This document shows positions 34,292 through 42,815 of a DNA stretch of 64,000 bases, piece by piece; the first letter of the stretch is position 1; each line of letters begins with the position of its first letter. The notes under the pieces are model-generated. The model did not search any database, had not been told where the DNA came from, and was given only the letters and a program-made list of their open reading frames with translations. A program made the translations under genes and the position numbers. The stretch covers positions 1,592,501 to 1,656,500 of the forward strand of contig NZ_AP018827.1 in assembly GCF_003966695.1 (NCBI RefSeq). The letters run 5' to 3'. This DNA comes from Asticcacaulis excentricus. Lineage in GTDB: Bacteria; Pseudomonadota; Alphaproteobacteria; Caulobacterales; Caulobacteraceae.

Positions 34292-35992
34292 ATGGCCGGT
34301 CAGATTCACTACGAAATCTTCTCGCGCAAGACGCCGCAATCGGGCTGGGTGCTGCAAAACGCGCTGGAAGACCGTGACGCCGCCATCGCACAGGCGCGTG
34401 AATTGCTGAATGCCCGTCGCGCCGCCGCCATCAAGGTGACCAAGGAAGTCTTTTCCGACGATACCGGGGAATTTCGCACCTATACCGTCCTGACTGAGGG
34501 CCTGCCGGAAACGCGCAGCAAGCCGAAGGCGGCCAGCAGCGCCGAGCCGGTTTGCACGTCACCGCAAGACCTCTATAGCCGCCACGCTCGCGAAACCATT
34601 GCTCGCGTGCTGGAAGACTGGCTGCGTCGTCAAGGCGCGACCGCGTTCGAGTTGTTGCACAGCCCGCTCCTGTGCCAAAGACTGGACGCCTCGGTCAACG
34701 ATCTTACCCATGCTATCCAGAAGGTCGCTATTCCCGAATCCGAAGAAACCGGGGCCTCAATCCACGAAATCATGCGCCGCTGGAACAATCTGGTGGATAA
34801 GGCGATTGCCCGCGTCATCAACGACGGTCGCAAGAATGTGTTCAGCGAAATCGACCTTACGGGCGATATCGCCACACAGGTGGCCCGCATCGGGCAATCA
34901 CCGGAGCGCCACTATGTGCTGGGCGGTGCTGTGGCCCGGCTGATGGGCGCAGATCGCAGTACCGAAGGCAAGTTGGCACCGTTGACGCAGATCGCCACCG
35001 CCCTTGCCGCAAGGTCAGATTTACAATGGGCGCTCGACATTATTGAAACCCCCCTTGTCGAACTGCTTGGGCGAAGGGGCGGACTAAATGATAGTCAGGA
35101 CGCAAAGAGTGACAGCCTGGCCTTTATGACCCACATGGTCAGCAGCGAAGCCATTGAGCGCCTGAGCCAGGTGGATGCCAGTATCGGGCGCGCCCTGCCG
35201 CCGCCGCCACCGCATCTCGAAGCGTTTGCGCACCTGATCCGTAAGGGCCATTTCCGCAACCTGCGTCTTCAGGCCTTTCGTAATGTGCTGACCGAACTGC
35301 GCGGCGTGAAGCGGCTGATGCCGGACAATCCAGTGGGCGAAATCGACCTCCTGCGCGCCATGGCGCTGGCGCTCACCGCCGGCAGCCAGCAGCAGGTCGA
35401 GCGCGAAGATATTTCCGACGCCTTTATCGAACGCTCCAAAATGCTGGTGTCGAGTGCTTTTGTCGAAGGCCTGACGCGCGGCGCACCGCACTGCCTCGAA
35501 GAGATTGAGCGCCTGTTGTGGCTGTGCGAGAACGTGGTCGGGGCGGCCAATAAAAAACAGGCGGCGCGCTGGCTTTTGTCGTCCCTGACGGCGCATCGGT
35601 TTGAAACGGACCTGCGTGATCCCAAACGCCCGGCGGCGCAGCGCCTTCAGTTGCTGGCCCTGCTGCAACGCCGCATCACCAAGGCCAGCTTGAGTGAAAG
35701 CGATACCGAAGCCGCCCATACGCGACTGGGGCAGATCGGCGCGCAGATTGCCGGGGATGTGCAGCTTTTGCCGCAAATCCTAAAAGGCTCCAAGTCACCG
35801 CTTCAGCGCATGGCGGCCCTGCTGGGGCTGGCCACCGGTCAGTCGGGGCCGCTGGGCGCACTCAGCGAACTGGCCAAGGCTGAGATCATGAAGCAGTTGC
35901 GCGCCCCCGATGTGCGCGCCAGCCTGATGGAAGACCCGGCGGCGCTGGTGCGGCTCAAACCCCTGCTGGTACAGGCCGGTCTGGCGGCATAG
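34292..35992 (+). CDS. Conserved-looking hypothetical protein (566 aa), divergent from chvI
   Basis: I do not recognise a family. The protein is soluble, without signal or membrane segment. Residues 1-75 look like a small alpha/beta domain (HYEIFSRKTPQSGWVLQNALEDRDAAIAQARELL, FRTYTVLTEG). The rest is almost entirely helical, with several amphipathic helices and a PPPPP stretch near residue 304. Codon use matches its neighbours, and there is one long open frame without competing signals. Its promoter shares the 220-bp A+T-rich gap with chvI, which suggests, without proof, a link to that regulatory system. Confidence 0.8.
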   Translation: MAGQIHYEIFSRKTPQSGWVLQNALEDRDAAIAQARELLNARRAAAIKVTKEVFSDDTGEFRTYTVLTEGLPETRSKPKAASSAEPVCTSPQDLYSRHARETIARVLEDWLRRQGATAFELLHSPLLCQRLDASVNDLTHAIQKVAIPESEETGASIHEIMRRWNNLVDKAIARVINDGRKNVFSEIDLTGDIATQVARIGQSPERHYVLGGAVARLMGADRSTEGKLAPLTQIATALAARSDLQWALDIIETPLVELLGRRGGLNDSQDAKSDSLAFMTHMVSSEAIERLSQVDASIGRALPPPPPHLEAFAHLIRKGHFRNLRLQAFRNVLTELRGVKRLMPDNPVGEIDLLRAMALALTAGSQQQVEREDISDAFIERSKMLVSSAFVEGLTRGAPHCLEEIERLLWLCENVVGAANKKQAARWLLSSLTAHRFETDLRDPKRPAAQRLQLLALLQRRITKASLSESDTEAAHTRLGQIGAQIAGDVQLLPQILKGSKSPLQRMAALLGLATGQSGPLGALSELAKAEIMKQLRAPDVRASLMEDPAALVRLKPLLVQAGLAA

Positions 35993-36005
35993 GCACCAAA
36001 CCGGA

Positions 36006-37688
36006 TCAGGCGGCGCGCACCTGCGCCAGGAAGCCGTTGACCTGCGCCTGCAACTTCGCCGCCTGTTGCGCCAGTTCGGATGAAGCGCTGAGCACCTGAG
36101 ACGCGCCTGTGCCGGTTTCTTCGGCCATGCGGGCCACGCCGGTGATGTTTTGCGTCACTTCAATCGCGCCGGTGGACGCCTGAGTTACGGACAATACGAT
36201 CTCGCTGGTGGCGGCACCCTGCTGCTCGACCGCGGCGGCGATGGTGGCGGAGGATTCGTTGATGATGCGGATGGTCTGCGAGATGTTTTCGATGGCGCGC
36301 ACCGCCTGTTCGGTGGTCGCCTGAATACCCGCGATCTGCTGATTGATTTCAGTCGTCGCATGAGCGGTCTGGGTAGCCAGCGTTTTCACCTCGGCGGCCA
36401 CAACCGCAAAACCCTTACCCGCTTCACCGGCCCGCGCCGATTCGATGGTGGCATTGAGCGCCAGCAGGTTGGTCTGCGAGGCGATGCTTGAGATCATGTC
36501 CACGATGCTGGTGATACGGCCTGCCGCACCCGACAACTCATTGACGATGGCATAGGTGGCTTCGGCCTCGCCCACCGCTTCGCGCGCCTTGCTGAGCGAG
36601 TGTCGCACCTGACGGCTGATTTCAGAGATCGACGCCCCCAGTTCTTCGGCTGATCCCGCCACGGAGGTGACACTGCTGCCGGCCTGTTCGGCCGCAGCGG
36701 AAACGGACTGCGCCTTTGCCGAGGATTCCTGTGCTGACGCCGACAATTGCGCTGCCGTCGCCTGCATTTCGGTTGCGGCGGAGGACACCATTTCAACCAC
36801 GCCGCCTATAGCCCCTTCGAAATCGGCGGCCAGATCGCGCATCGCCTGTCTGCGCTGATGCTCGGCGTCTTCGCGGGCCCTGGCCGCCTCGGCTTCCAGC
36901 GCGCGGTTGCGGATCAGGCCGTCGCGGAACACCTCGACGGCCGCCGCCATTTGCCCGATTTCATTGCGTTCGCCCAGATGAGGCACTTTTACCTCGGTCT
37001 GACCACTGGACAGAACCTTCATCACGTCCGACATGCGCGCAATGGGCACAGAGACGGCGCGGACCATCAGAAAGCCGATCAGCGCCGCACACAGGGCCGT
37101 CACGCACAGCGCGATCAGGATCAGGGTGCGGGCCGTCGCGCCCTGTTCCATGCCATAAGCGGCGGCCTTCTCTCCGGCCTCCACCTGATAGGCGCGGGCT
37201 TCTTGAATATAGTTGCGGAGTTCACGGGCCTGTGTACGCATCTCTTGCGAGAAATAGGCCTGAGCTGCCGCCATGTCACCGGTATCAATCAGACCGGCAT
37301 AATGCGTGCTATTGGCCATATAGGTTTTCAGTTCTGCACGGATTTTTTCGGCCTGCGCCCGCTCCTCAGGGCTGGTCAGGTGGCGCGTACTACCTTCTAT
37401 GGCTTGCGACAGTTGAGCCAGTTCCTGATTAACGCTGTCGCGAATTTCCGGCCGTTCGGACTCGGGAACAGTCGTAAGCTGAAGCTGACGAAATCGGGCC
37501 AGTTCAAAACTCTGACCGGCTTCGCCAAGACCATGAGAGGCCGGCAGCCAGTGGGTGGCAAGATCACTGAGGGACGCGTTGACGGTGGCCAGACGGTTGA
37601 TTGCAAACAGACCCAGTCCCAGCGTGCAGGCAAGGACAACCGAAAAGGCAGTGATAATCCGTATCCGGACAGAAATATGTCTGAACAT
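36006..37688 (-). CDS. Methyl-accepting chemotaxis protein (4HB/HAMP type), paralog 1
   Basis: The 560-residue transmembrane chemoreceptor has TM1 at about 10-30, a periplasmic four-helix-bundle sensor domain, TM2 near 190-212 ([21 protein letters not shown]), HAMP, and a signalling domain with the tip [33 protein letters not shown]. It ends [12 protein letters not shown] and lacks the CheR/CheB-tethering pentapeptide. GAGGGGGAA lies before the ATG at 37688. The next gene upstream on the same strand encodes a close paralog: the signalling halves are nearly identical and the sensor halves diverge. Confidence 0.93.
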   Translation of the reverse strand: MFRHISVRIRIITAFSVVLACTLGLGLFAINRLATVNASLSDLATHWLPASHGLGEAGQSFELARFRQLQLTTVPESERPEIRDSVNQELAQLSQAIEGSTRHLTSPEERAQAEKIRAELKTYMANSTHYAGLIDTGDMAAAQAYFSQEMRTQARELRNYIQEARAYQVEAGEKAAAYGMEQGATARTLILIALCVTALCAALIGFLMVRAVSVPIARMSDVMKVLSSGQTEVKVPHLGERNEIGQMAAAVEVFRDGLIRNRALEAEAARAREDAEHQRRQAMRDLAADFEGAIGGVVEMVSSAATEMQATAAQLSASAQESSAKAQSVSAAAEQAGSSVTSVAGSAEELGASISEISRQVRHSLSKAREAVGEAEATYAIVNELSGAAGRITSIVDMISSIASQTNLLALNATIESARAGEAGKGFAVVAAEVKTLATQTAHATTEINQQIAGIQATTEQAVRAIENISQTIRIINESSATIAAAVEQQGAATSEIVLSVTQASTGAIEVTQNITGVARMAEETGTGASQVLSASSELAQQAAKLQAQVNGFLAQVRAA

Positions 37689-37829
37689 TGTTCCCCCTCT
37701 TGATAATTGCAGGCGTGCATCCGAACAATTCAAAGAGGAGTGTTATCTGAAGGTGTAAAAACAGGGTTAAGGGATTGTATATGTGGACTGTGAGACCTGA
37801 GGGGGAAATGCGGCATGGGCTGAATGGGG

Positions 37830-37866
37830 GCATACCAAGGGTCATCGAAAATGACTCCTGGTATGC
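37830..37866. repeat. Hairpin between the two chemoreceptor genes
   Basis: GCATACCAAGGGTCAT and ATGACTCCTGGTATGC pair at 14 of 16 positions around a 5-nt loop. It lies about 140 bp upstream of the first receptor's start codon. It may be a terminator for the second receptor gene or a regulatory site. The rest of the 374-bp gap holds one family A element and a presumed promoter. Confidence 0.5.
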
Positions 37867-37927
37867 CTTTCGAGAGAGTCTCGTGTCTTCAACGTCCAGA
37901 TGCAGTCAGCATCTTCGGCCGTTGGAT

Positions 37928-38031
37928 TAGAGCGATGTGCGGAAAAGTGTGAGCGGTTTTCCGCAAAAACATCGCGACAAAACATAAATTTTGAGCGAAA
38001 TGGCGTTTCCATCTAAAATCATTTCGCTCTA
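37928..38031 (+). mobile_element. Family A TA-flanked element, short form (104 bp)
   Basis: TAGAGCGATGTGCGGAAAAG to CATTTCGCTCTA, lacking the 20-bp segment of the long form. It lies between the two chemoreceptor genes, 31 bp from the stop codon of the second. Confidence 0.85.
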
Positions 38032-38062
38032 GTTCCCGATTGAGCCTGACCCCAGAGCCGCC

Positions 38063-39745
38063 TTATGCCGCGCGGACCTGCGCCAGGAAGCCATTGACCT
38101 GCGCCCGCAGCGTTTCCGCCTGTTGCGCCAGCTCGGAAGAGGCGTTGAGCACCTGAGACGCGCCCATGCCGGTTTCTTCGGCCAGACGGGCGACGCCGGT
38201 GATGCTTTGGGTCACCTCAGTCGTGCCCATAGAGGCCTGATTGACCGCCTGCACGATCTCGCTCGTCGCCGCGCCCTGCTGCTCCACCGCAGCGGCGATG
38301 GTGGCAGAGGACTCGTTGATGATGCGGATGGTCTGCGAGATGTTTTCGATGGCGCGCACTGCCTGTTCGGTGGTCGCCTGAATACCCGCGATCTGCTGAT
38401 TGATCTCGGTGGTGGCGCGGGCCGTCTGGGTGGCCAGCGTCTTCACTTCGGCGGCGACGACCGCAAAACCCTTGCCCGCTTCACCGGCGCGTGCGGATTC
38501 GATGGTGGCATTAAGCGCCAGCAGATTGGTCTGCGACGCGATACCCGAAATCATGTCCACGATCCCGGTGATGCGGCCCGCGGCCTCTGACAGTTCGTTG
38601 ACGATGGCCGAGGTGGCTTCGGCCTCAGTAACCGCTTCGCGCGCCTTGGTCAGCGAATGCTGGACCTGACGGCTGATCTCAGAGACAGAGGCCCCCAGTT
38701 CCTCAGCCGAACCGGCCACAGAGGTCACGTTGGTGCCGGCCTCTTCGGCGGCTGCCGACACCGACTGTGCCTGAGCCGAGGATTCCTGCGCCGAAGCGGT
38801 CAGTTGAGCCGCCGTGGCCTGCATCTCCGTCGCGGCGGAGGACACCATTTCAACCACGCCACCAATAGCCCCTTCGAAATCGGCGGCCAGATCACGCATG
38901 GCCTGCTGGCGCTGATATTCGGCGTCTTCGCGGGCCTTCGCCGCCTCCGCTTCGAGGGCAAGGTTGCGGATCAGGCCGTCGCGGAAGACCTCGACAGACG
39001 CCGCCATCTGCCCGATTTCGTTGCGCTCGCCCAGATTGGGGACCTTCACGTCGGCCTGACCGCCGGACAGGGCCTTCATCACCTCCGACATGCGCGCAAT
39101 CGGCACAGAGACGCTGCGGATCATCAGGAAGCCGATCAGGGCGGCAAACACTGCCGTCGCGGCCAGCGCGATCAGGATCAGGGTGGCGGCTGATCTGCCC
39201 GTGGCGATGCCCTGATTCGCGGCCTTGTTGCCTTCTTCGACCTGATAGGCGCGGTCGGCGCGGATAGCGTCGCGCAAGGTACGGGCCTGAGCCTGCATAT
39301 CGTTCATAAAGAAGGTTTGTGCGCCCGCCATATCGCCTGCCGACACCATATCCAGATAGCGCTGGCTGTTGGTGCGGTAGCCCTCCATCGTGTCGTAGAT
39401 CTTGTCGGCCAGCACCTGCTCGTCGCCACCGGAAATCATCGTCTTGTAGCTTTCGAGCGACCCTTCGAGGTCCTTGGACGCCTTGGCGATATTTTCGATG
39501 ATCTCCGGACGCTCGGCCTCAGCGACGATCAGCAGTTGCGACTGGCGCAGGCGCATCAGTTCGAAGGTTTGCGAGGCGTCCCCCAGCGTATTGGCCGTCG
39601 GCAGCCAGTTGGAGCCCAGATCATCCACAGAGCGGTTGACGGCGTTCAACTGACTGATGCTGAACACCCCCAATCCGACCGTAGCAAACAGGATCAGGGC
39701 GAAGGCCGCGACGATACGCGCGCGAATGGTGAGATTTTTGAACAT
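38063..39745 (-). CDS. Methyl-accepting chemotaxis protein (4HB/HAMP type), paralog 2
   Basis: This 560-residue receptor has the same plan as its neighbour: TM1 [20 protein letters not shown], a periplasmic helical bundle, TM2 [27 protein letters not shown] and the signalling domain. From the HAMP segment to the C-terminus the two proteins differ at few positions, and both end [12 protein letters not shown]. The sensor regions differ far more, consistent with duplication and then divergence in ligand recognition. The start MFKN (39745) has no clear ribosome site; a GTG three codons upstream is possible. Confidence 0.92.
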   Translation of the reverse strand: MFKNLTIRARIVAAFALILFATVGLGVFSISQLNAVNRSVDDLGSNWLPTANTLGDASQTFELMRLRQSQLLIVAEAERPEIIENIAKASKDLEGSLESYKTMISGGDEQVLADKIYDTMEGYRTNSQRYLDMVSAGDMAGAQTFFMNDMQAQARTLRDAIRADRAYQVEEGNKAANQGIATGRSAATLILIALAATAVFAALIGFLMIRSVSVPIARMSEVMKALSGGQADVKVPNLGERNEIGQMAASVEVFRDGLIRNLALEAEAAKAREDAEYQRQQAMRDLAADFEGAIGGVVEMVSSAATEMQATAAQLTASAQESSAQAQSVSAAAEEAGTNVTSVAGSAEELGASVSEISRQVQHSLTKAREAVTEAEATSAIVNELSEAAGRITGIVDMISGIASQTNLLALNATIESARAGEAGKGFAVVAAEVKTLATQTARATTEINQQIAGIQATTEQAVRAIENISQTIRIINESSATIAAAVEQQGAATSEIVQAVNQASMGTTEVTQSITGVARLAEETGMGASQVLNASSELAQQAETLRAQVNGFLAQVRAA

Positions 39746-39887
39746 TGAGCACACGAAAACACGGGCAAGGATACAGATTATACGTTTCTCGATTTTCCGT
39801 ATTAATGCTGAATGTAAGGTTAACTATAGTATAGATGAGAGTTTTAAAACGAAACGTACCATTACGTTTTCTAAAATTCGGAATATA

Positions 39888-40286
39888 TTACCCGCGAAAA
39901 TTGAGCTCCAGAAGAACATTGTTCGGATCGGCGACAAATATTTGTCGCAAAGATATACGCGCAATATCATTGGTGGCGTAGTGGAGTCCCATAACCTTAA
40001 GTTTATCTACGGTCTCCTCATAGCCGTCGCACTCAAAAGCGATATGGTGGATCGCCCCGGTCGGGTTACCGGGCACCACTTCACGCGGGATGGTGTTGTC
40101 GGTGCCAAAACGGTTTAGGTGGATCACGGCACGGTCACCGGAGTCGTAAAGCCACATGCGGTCCGCCGGGTCGCGCTCCGGCGCCGTACGTGCCTCAAGG
40201 TTCAACAGATCGGCATAGAAGGCGATGGTGCCCGCCATGTCGTGGGTTTGGATATTGAAGTGGTCGAGGCGTTTTACAGTGGTCAT
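39888..40286 (-). CDS. VOC superfamily (glyoxalase-like) protein
   Basis: The 132-residue product has two beta-alpha-beta-beta-beta modules typical of the vicinal oxygen chelate fold: RLDHFNIQTHDMAGTIAFYADLLNLE, then GAIHHIAFECDGYEETVDKLKVMGL and FVADPNNVLLELNF. Likely metal ligands are His9, the His in HHIAF and the C-terminal Glu. The substrate cannot be told. The 142 bp between this gene and the upstream receptor gene are strikingly A+T-rich compared with the rest of the window. Confidence 0.85.
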   Translation of the reverse strand: MTTVKRLDHFNIQTHDMAGTIAFYADLLNLEARTAPERDPADRMWLYDSGDRAVIHLNRFGTDNTIPREVVPGNPTGAIHHIAFECDGYEETVDKLKVMGLHYATNDIARISLRQIFVADPNNVLLELNFRG

Positions 40287-40384
40287 GGCCTCAGCTTATC
40301 GGGCCAAGGACGCAGGGGCAAATGCCAATTGCGCATCGTCAAAGGGCCGGCCTATAAAAGGCTTTTTAGCGAGGAGAGCCGCTC

Positions 40385-42049
40385 ATGAAACGCACGCTGA
40401 TCTGTCTCGGACTGATCGCCAGCTTCGCCGCCAGTGGGGCGTTGGCGCAGGTGTCTGGCGGTATAGACGGCGCGCGGATTTCGCAGGACGTAAAAGTGCT
40501 GGCCTCCGATGCTTTTGAAGGGCGCGCCCCCGGTACAGCCGGCGAAGCCAAGACCATCGCCTGGCTGAGCGAACGCTTCAAGGCGCTGGGCCTTGAGCCC
40601 GGTGGTGAAAACGGCAGCTATCTTCAGACCGTGCCACTGACCCATACGCGCCTGTCGCCGCCTTCGCTGTTGAACCTGCGCACGGCCGCAGGTACGCAGC
40701 CCCTCACCCACGAACAAGACATCTATCTGGCCACAGCCCGCCCGGTCGAGCGCCTGTCGGTCAAGGACCTGCCTATGGTCTTTGTCGGCTATGGCGTGAA
40801 GGCCCCGGAGCGTCAGCGCGACGATTTCAAGGGCGCGGACCTCAAAGGCAAGATCGCCGTCTTCCTGATCAATGATCCGGATTTCGAAGCCGCCGCCGAT
40901 GAGTCGGTGGCGGGGCGTTTCGGCGGCCGGGCCATGACCTGGTACGGGCGCTGGGTCTATAAGTATGAGATTGCCGCGCGTCTGGGGGCCGCCGGCGCCC
41001 TGATCATCCACGATACGCCGGGCGCGGGCTATGGCTGGAGCACGGTCACCGCCCCGCATTCCGAAGTCTTCGACGTGGTGCGCCAACCCGATGCGCTTCA
41101 GGCCGTGCCGTTTCAGGGCTGGCTGAACGGCGCAGCGGCCGCGGACCTGTTTGGCAAAGCCGGGCTGGACCTCAAAGCCTTGCGTGTGGCGGCGCGTCGG
41201 GATGATTTCAAGCCGGTCGCCATCGGGGATGCGCGCCTGTCGATCGAGGCCGCGGTCAAGAGTGATCAGGTGCAGAGCCATAACGTCATCGCCCGCCTGC
41301 CTGGCAAAAGCCGCCCGGACGAGTCGATCCTGTACGGCGCGCACTGGGACGCCTATGGCATAGGTCCGGCGGACGCGCAGGGTCGCACCCTCCGCCCCGG
41401 TGCCAATGATGACGGGCTGGGGACCGCCGCCGTGCTGGAAGTCGCCCGTCAGTTTGTGCAGGGACCAAGGCCTGACCGCAGCGTCGTCTTTGCGCTATGG
41501 ACCGCCGAAGAACGCGGCCTGCTGGGCTCGGAAACCTATGCCAGCCGCCCGACCTATCCGCTGGAAACCACGGTCGCCAATATCACGCTGGACGTGCTGC
41601 AAACGGCAGGCAAGGCAAAGGATATGGTGTTGATCGGCATGGGTCAGAACGATCTGGAAGACCGTCTGGCGACGCTGGCGCAGACTCAGGGGCGCACCCT
41701 GACCCCGGATTCCGCTCCCGAACGCGGTCTGTTCTATCGCGCCGACCACTTTTCGGTGGCCAAGCGCGGCGTGCCCACCCTGCTGATCATGGGACTGGGC
41801 GGCGGGGCCGATCTGGTCAAGGGTGGACGCGCCGCCGGAGAGCGCTGGGTCGCCGACTATACGGCCAACTGCTATCACAAGACCTGCGATGCGTGGAGCG
41901 CCGACTGGGACCTCAGCGGCGCGGTCGAAGATATCGACCTCGCCTACCGGTTGGGGCGTGATCTGGCCCATAGCCGCGACTGGCCACAATGGAAGGCGGG
42001 CTCGGAATTCCGCCCTGTGCGGGACAAGAGCGCCGGTGTGCGGAAGTAG
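40385..42049 (+). CDS. Secreted M28 family metallopeptidase with PA domain
   Basis: The 554-residue protein has a signal peptide ending ALAQ near residue 22. It is an aminopeptidase-type di-zinc enzyme: GAHWDAYG (zinc His and Asp), GANDDGLGTAAVLEVAR (bridging Asp), WTAEERGLLGS (catalytic Glu-Glu) and a C-terminal YHKTCDAW region with the last His. Residues about 130-270 form a PA-type insert (VFVGYGVKAPERQRDDFKGADLKGKIAVF). The enzyme would act in the periplasm or outside. The stop TAG is the left end of a family A element. Confidence 0.93.
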   Translation: MKRTLICLGLIASFAASGALAQVSGGIDGARISQDVKVLASDAFEGRAPGTAGEAKTIAWLSERFKALGLEPGGENGSYLQTVPLTHTRLSPPSLLNLRTAAGTQPLTHEQDIYLATARPVERLSVKDLPMVFVGYGVKAPERQRDDFKGADLKGKIAVFLINDPDFEAAADESVAGRFGGRAMTWYGRWVYKYEIAARLGAAGALIIHDTPGAGYGWSTVTAPHSEVFDVVRQPDALQAVPFQGWLNGAAAADLFGKAGLDLKALRVAARRDDFKPVAIGDARLSIEAAVKSDQVQSHNVIARLPGKSRPDESILYGAHWDAYGIGPADAQGRTLRPGANDDGLGTAAVLEVARQFVQGPRPDRSVVFALWTAEERGLLGSETYASRPTYPLETTVANITLDVLQTAGKAKDMVLIGMGQNDLEDRLATLAQTQGRTLTPDSAPERGLFYRADHFSVAKRGVPTLLIMGLGGGADLVKGGRAAGERWVADYTANCYHKTCDAWSADWDLSGAVEDIDLAYRLGRDLAHSRDWPQWKAGSEFRPVRDKSAGVRK

Positions 42050-42170
42050 AGCGATGTACGGAAACGGCGTTCGGCGAAGCCAAAAGTGTGAGCGGTTTTC
42101 CGCAAAAACATCGCGACAAAACAAAAATTTAGAGCGAAATGACGATTCCTCTTAAAGTCATTTTGCTCTA
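42047..42170 (+). mobile_element. Family A TA-flanked element, long form (124 bp)
   Basis: TAGAGCGATGTACGG to CATTTTGCTCTA. Its left TAG is the M28 peptidase stop codon. Its right end is 1 bp from the brnA stop codon. A GANTC site lies at 42144-42148. Confidence 0.85.
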
Positions 42171-42171
42171 G

Positions 42172-42510
42172 TTAGCGTCGTTTCAGATCGGCCAGCATTT
42201 CCTTGCGGAGAATGGCATTCAAGCGGGTCTGATACCCCCTGCCGGACGCTTTCAGCCAATCGAGCACATCGGCATCAATGCGAACCGTCGCCTGCTGTTT
42301 GACGGGTTTGTAAAAGCGGCCACGCACAGCGTTTTTGAAAAAGTCGTCGGTCAGTGGCGGGATGTCGCTATAGTCGATGTCACTGTCCGGACGCTCGGAG
42401 AGGGCTTTGAGTTCGGCCCTTTGTTGATCTGTGAGCGGCGGAGGATTGTCGATATCCAGTTCATATCTGACGACTTTGGAAACGGTTGATTTCATATTGC
42501 TGTTTTTCAT
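42172..42510 (-). CDS. brnA: BrnA family antitoxin
   Basis: The 112-residue product is the DNA-binding antitoxin of a BrnT/BrnA system. The C-terminal ribbon-helix-helix reads QATVRIDADVLDWLKASGRGYQTRLNAILRKEM, typical of BrnA. The N-terminal part (YSDIPPLTDDFFKNAVRGRF) resembles the toxin-binding segment. The start codon lies inside the 3' end of the brnT frame, the usual overlapping order. Since brnT carries a stop, brnA may persist as an orphan antitoxin or autorepressor. Confidence 0.85.
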   Translation of the reverse strand: MKNSNMKSTVSKVVRYELDIDNPPPLTDQQRAELKALSERPDSDIDYSDIPPLTDDFFKNAVRGRFYKPVKQQATVRIDADVLDWLKASGRGYQTRLNAILRKEMLADLKRR

Positions 42511-42784
42511 GCTTTTCGGCGCGGCGCGCAGAGATGATGCGGATAACTTCGATGACTTCGCCATGATCATCTTCTTCCCAGGTCGTATGGGCTACCGGCA
42601 ACACCATATGGTCATCGACAAGACCGATTGTCTGCCAGCGCTCTTAGTAATCCGTGATGCGATCCAGTTTTGTAAGAACGTCCGGATCAAGAAAAACGCG
42701 GGTCGCCAAGGCAAAGCTGATCCCGTGCTTGCGCTTATTCGACAGAGCCTTGGCGTCATCCCATTCGAAGCGTAGCCTGGTCAT
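42461..42784 (-). pseudogene. brnT: BrnT toxin gene with in-frame stop codon
   Basis: The frame starts at ATG 42782-42784: MTRLRFEWDDAKALSNKRKHGISF, then FLDPDVLTKLDRITDY, then TAA at 42644-42646. It continues in the same frame as ERWQTIGLVDDHM and EVIRIISARRAEKHEKQQY to a TGA at 42461-42463. These are the conserved BrnT blocks (RNase-like toxin, about 90-107 residues). The TAA stands where relatives have a Glu-type codon, so one base change explains it. A 46-residue N-terminal peptide should be inactive. A sequencing error cannot be excluded. Confidence 0.85.
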
Positions 42785-42815
42785 ATTGTAACTACAAAAT
42801 TGCAACTACACAATA

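Noticed and set aside
42461-42784. BrnT as a functional toxin made by stop-codon readthrough
   Set aside because: No special readthrough context is visible. A simple loss of function by one base change is the plainer reading.
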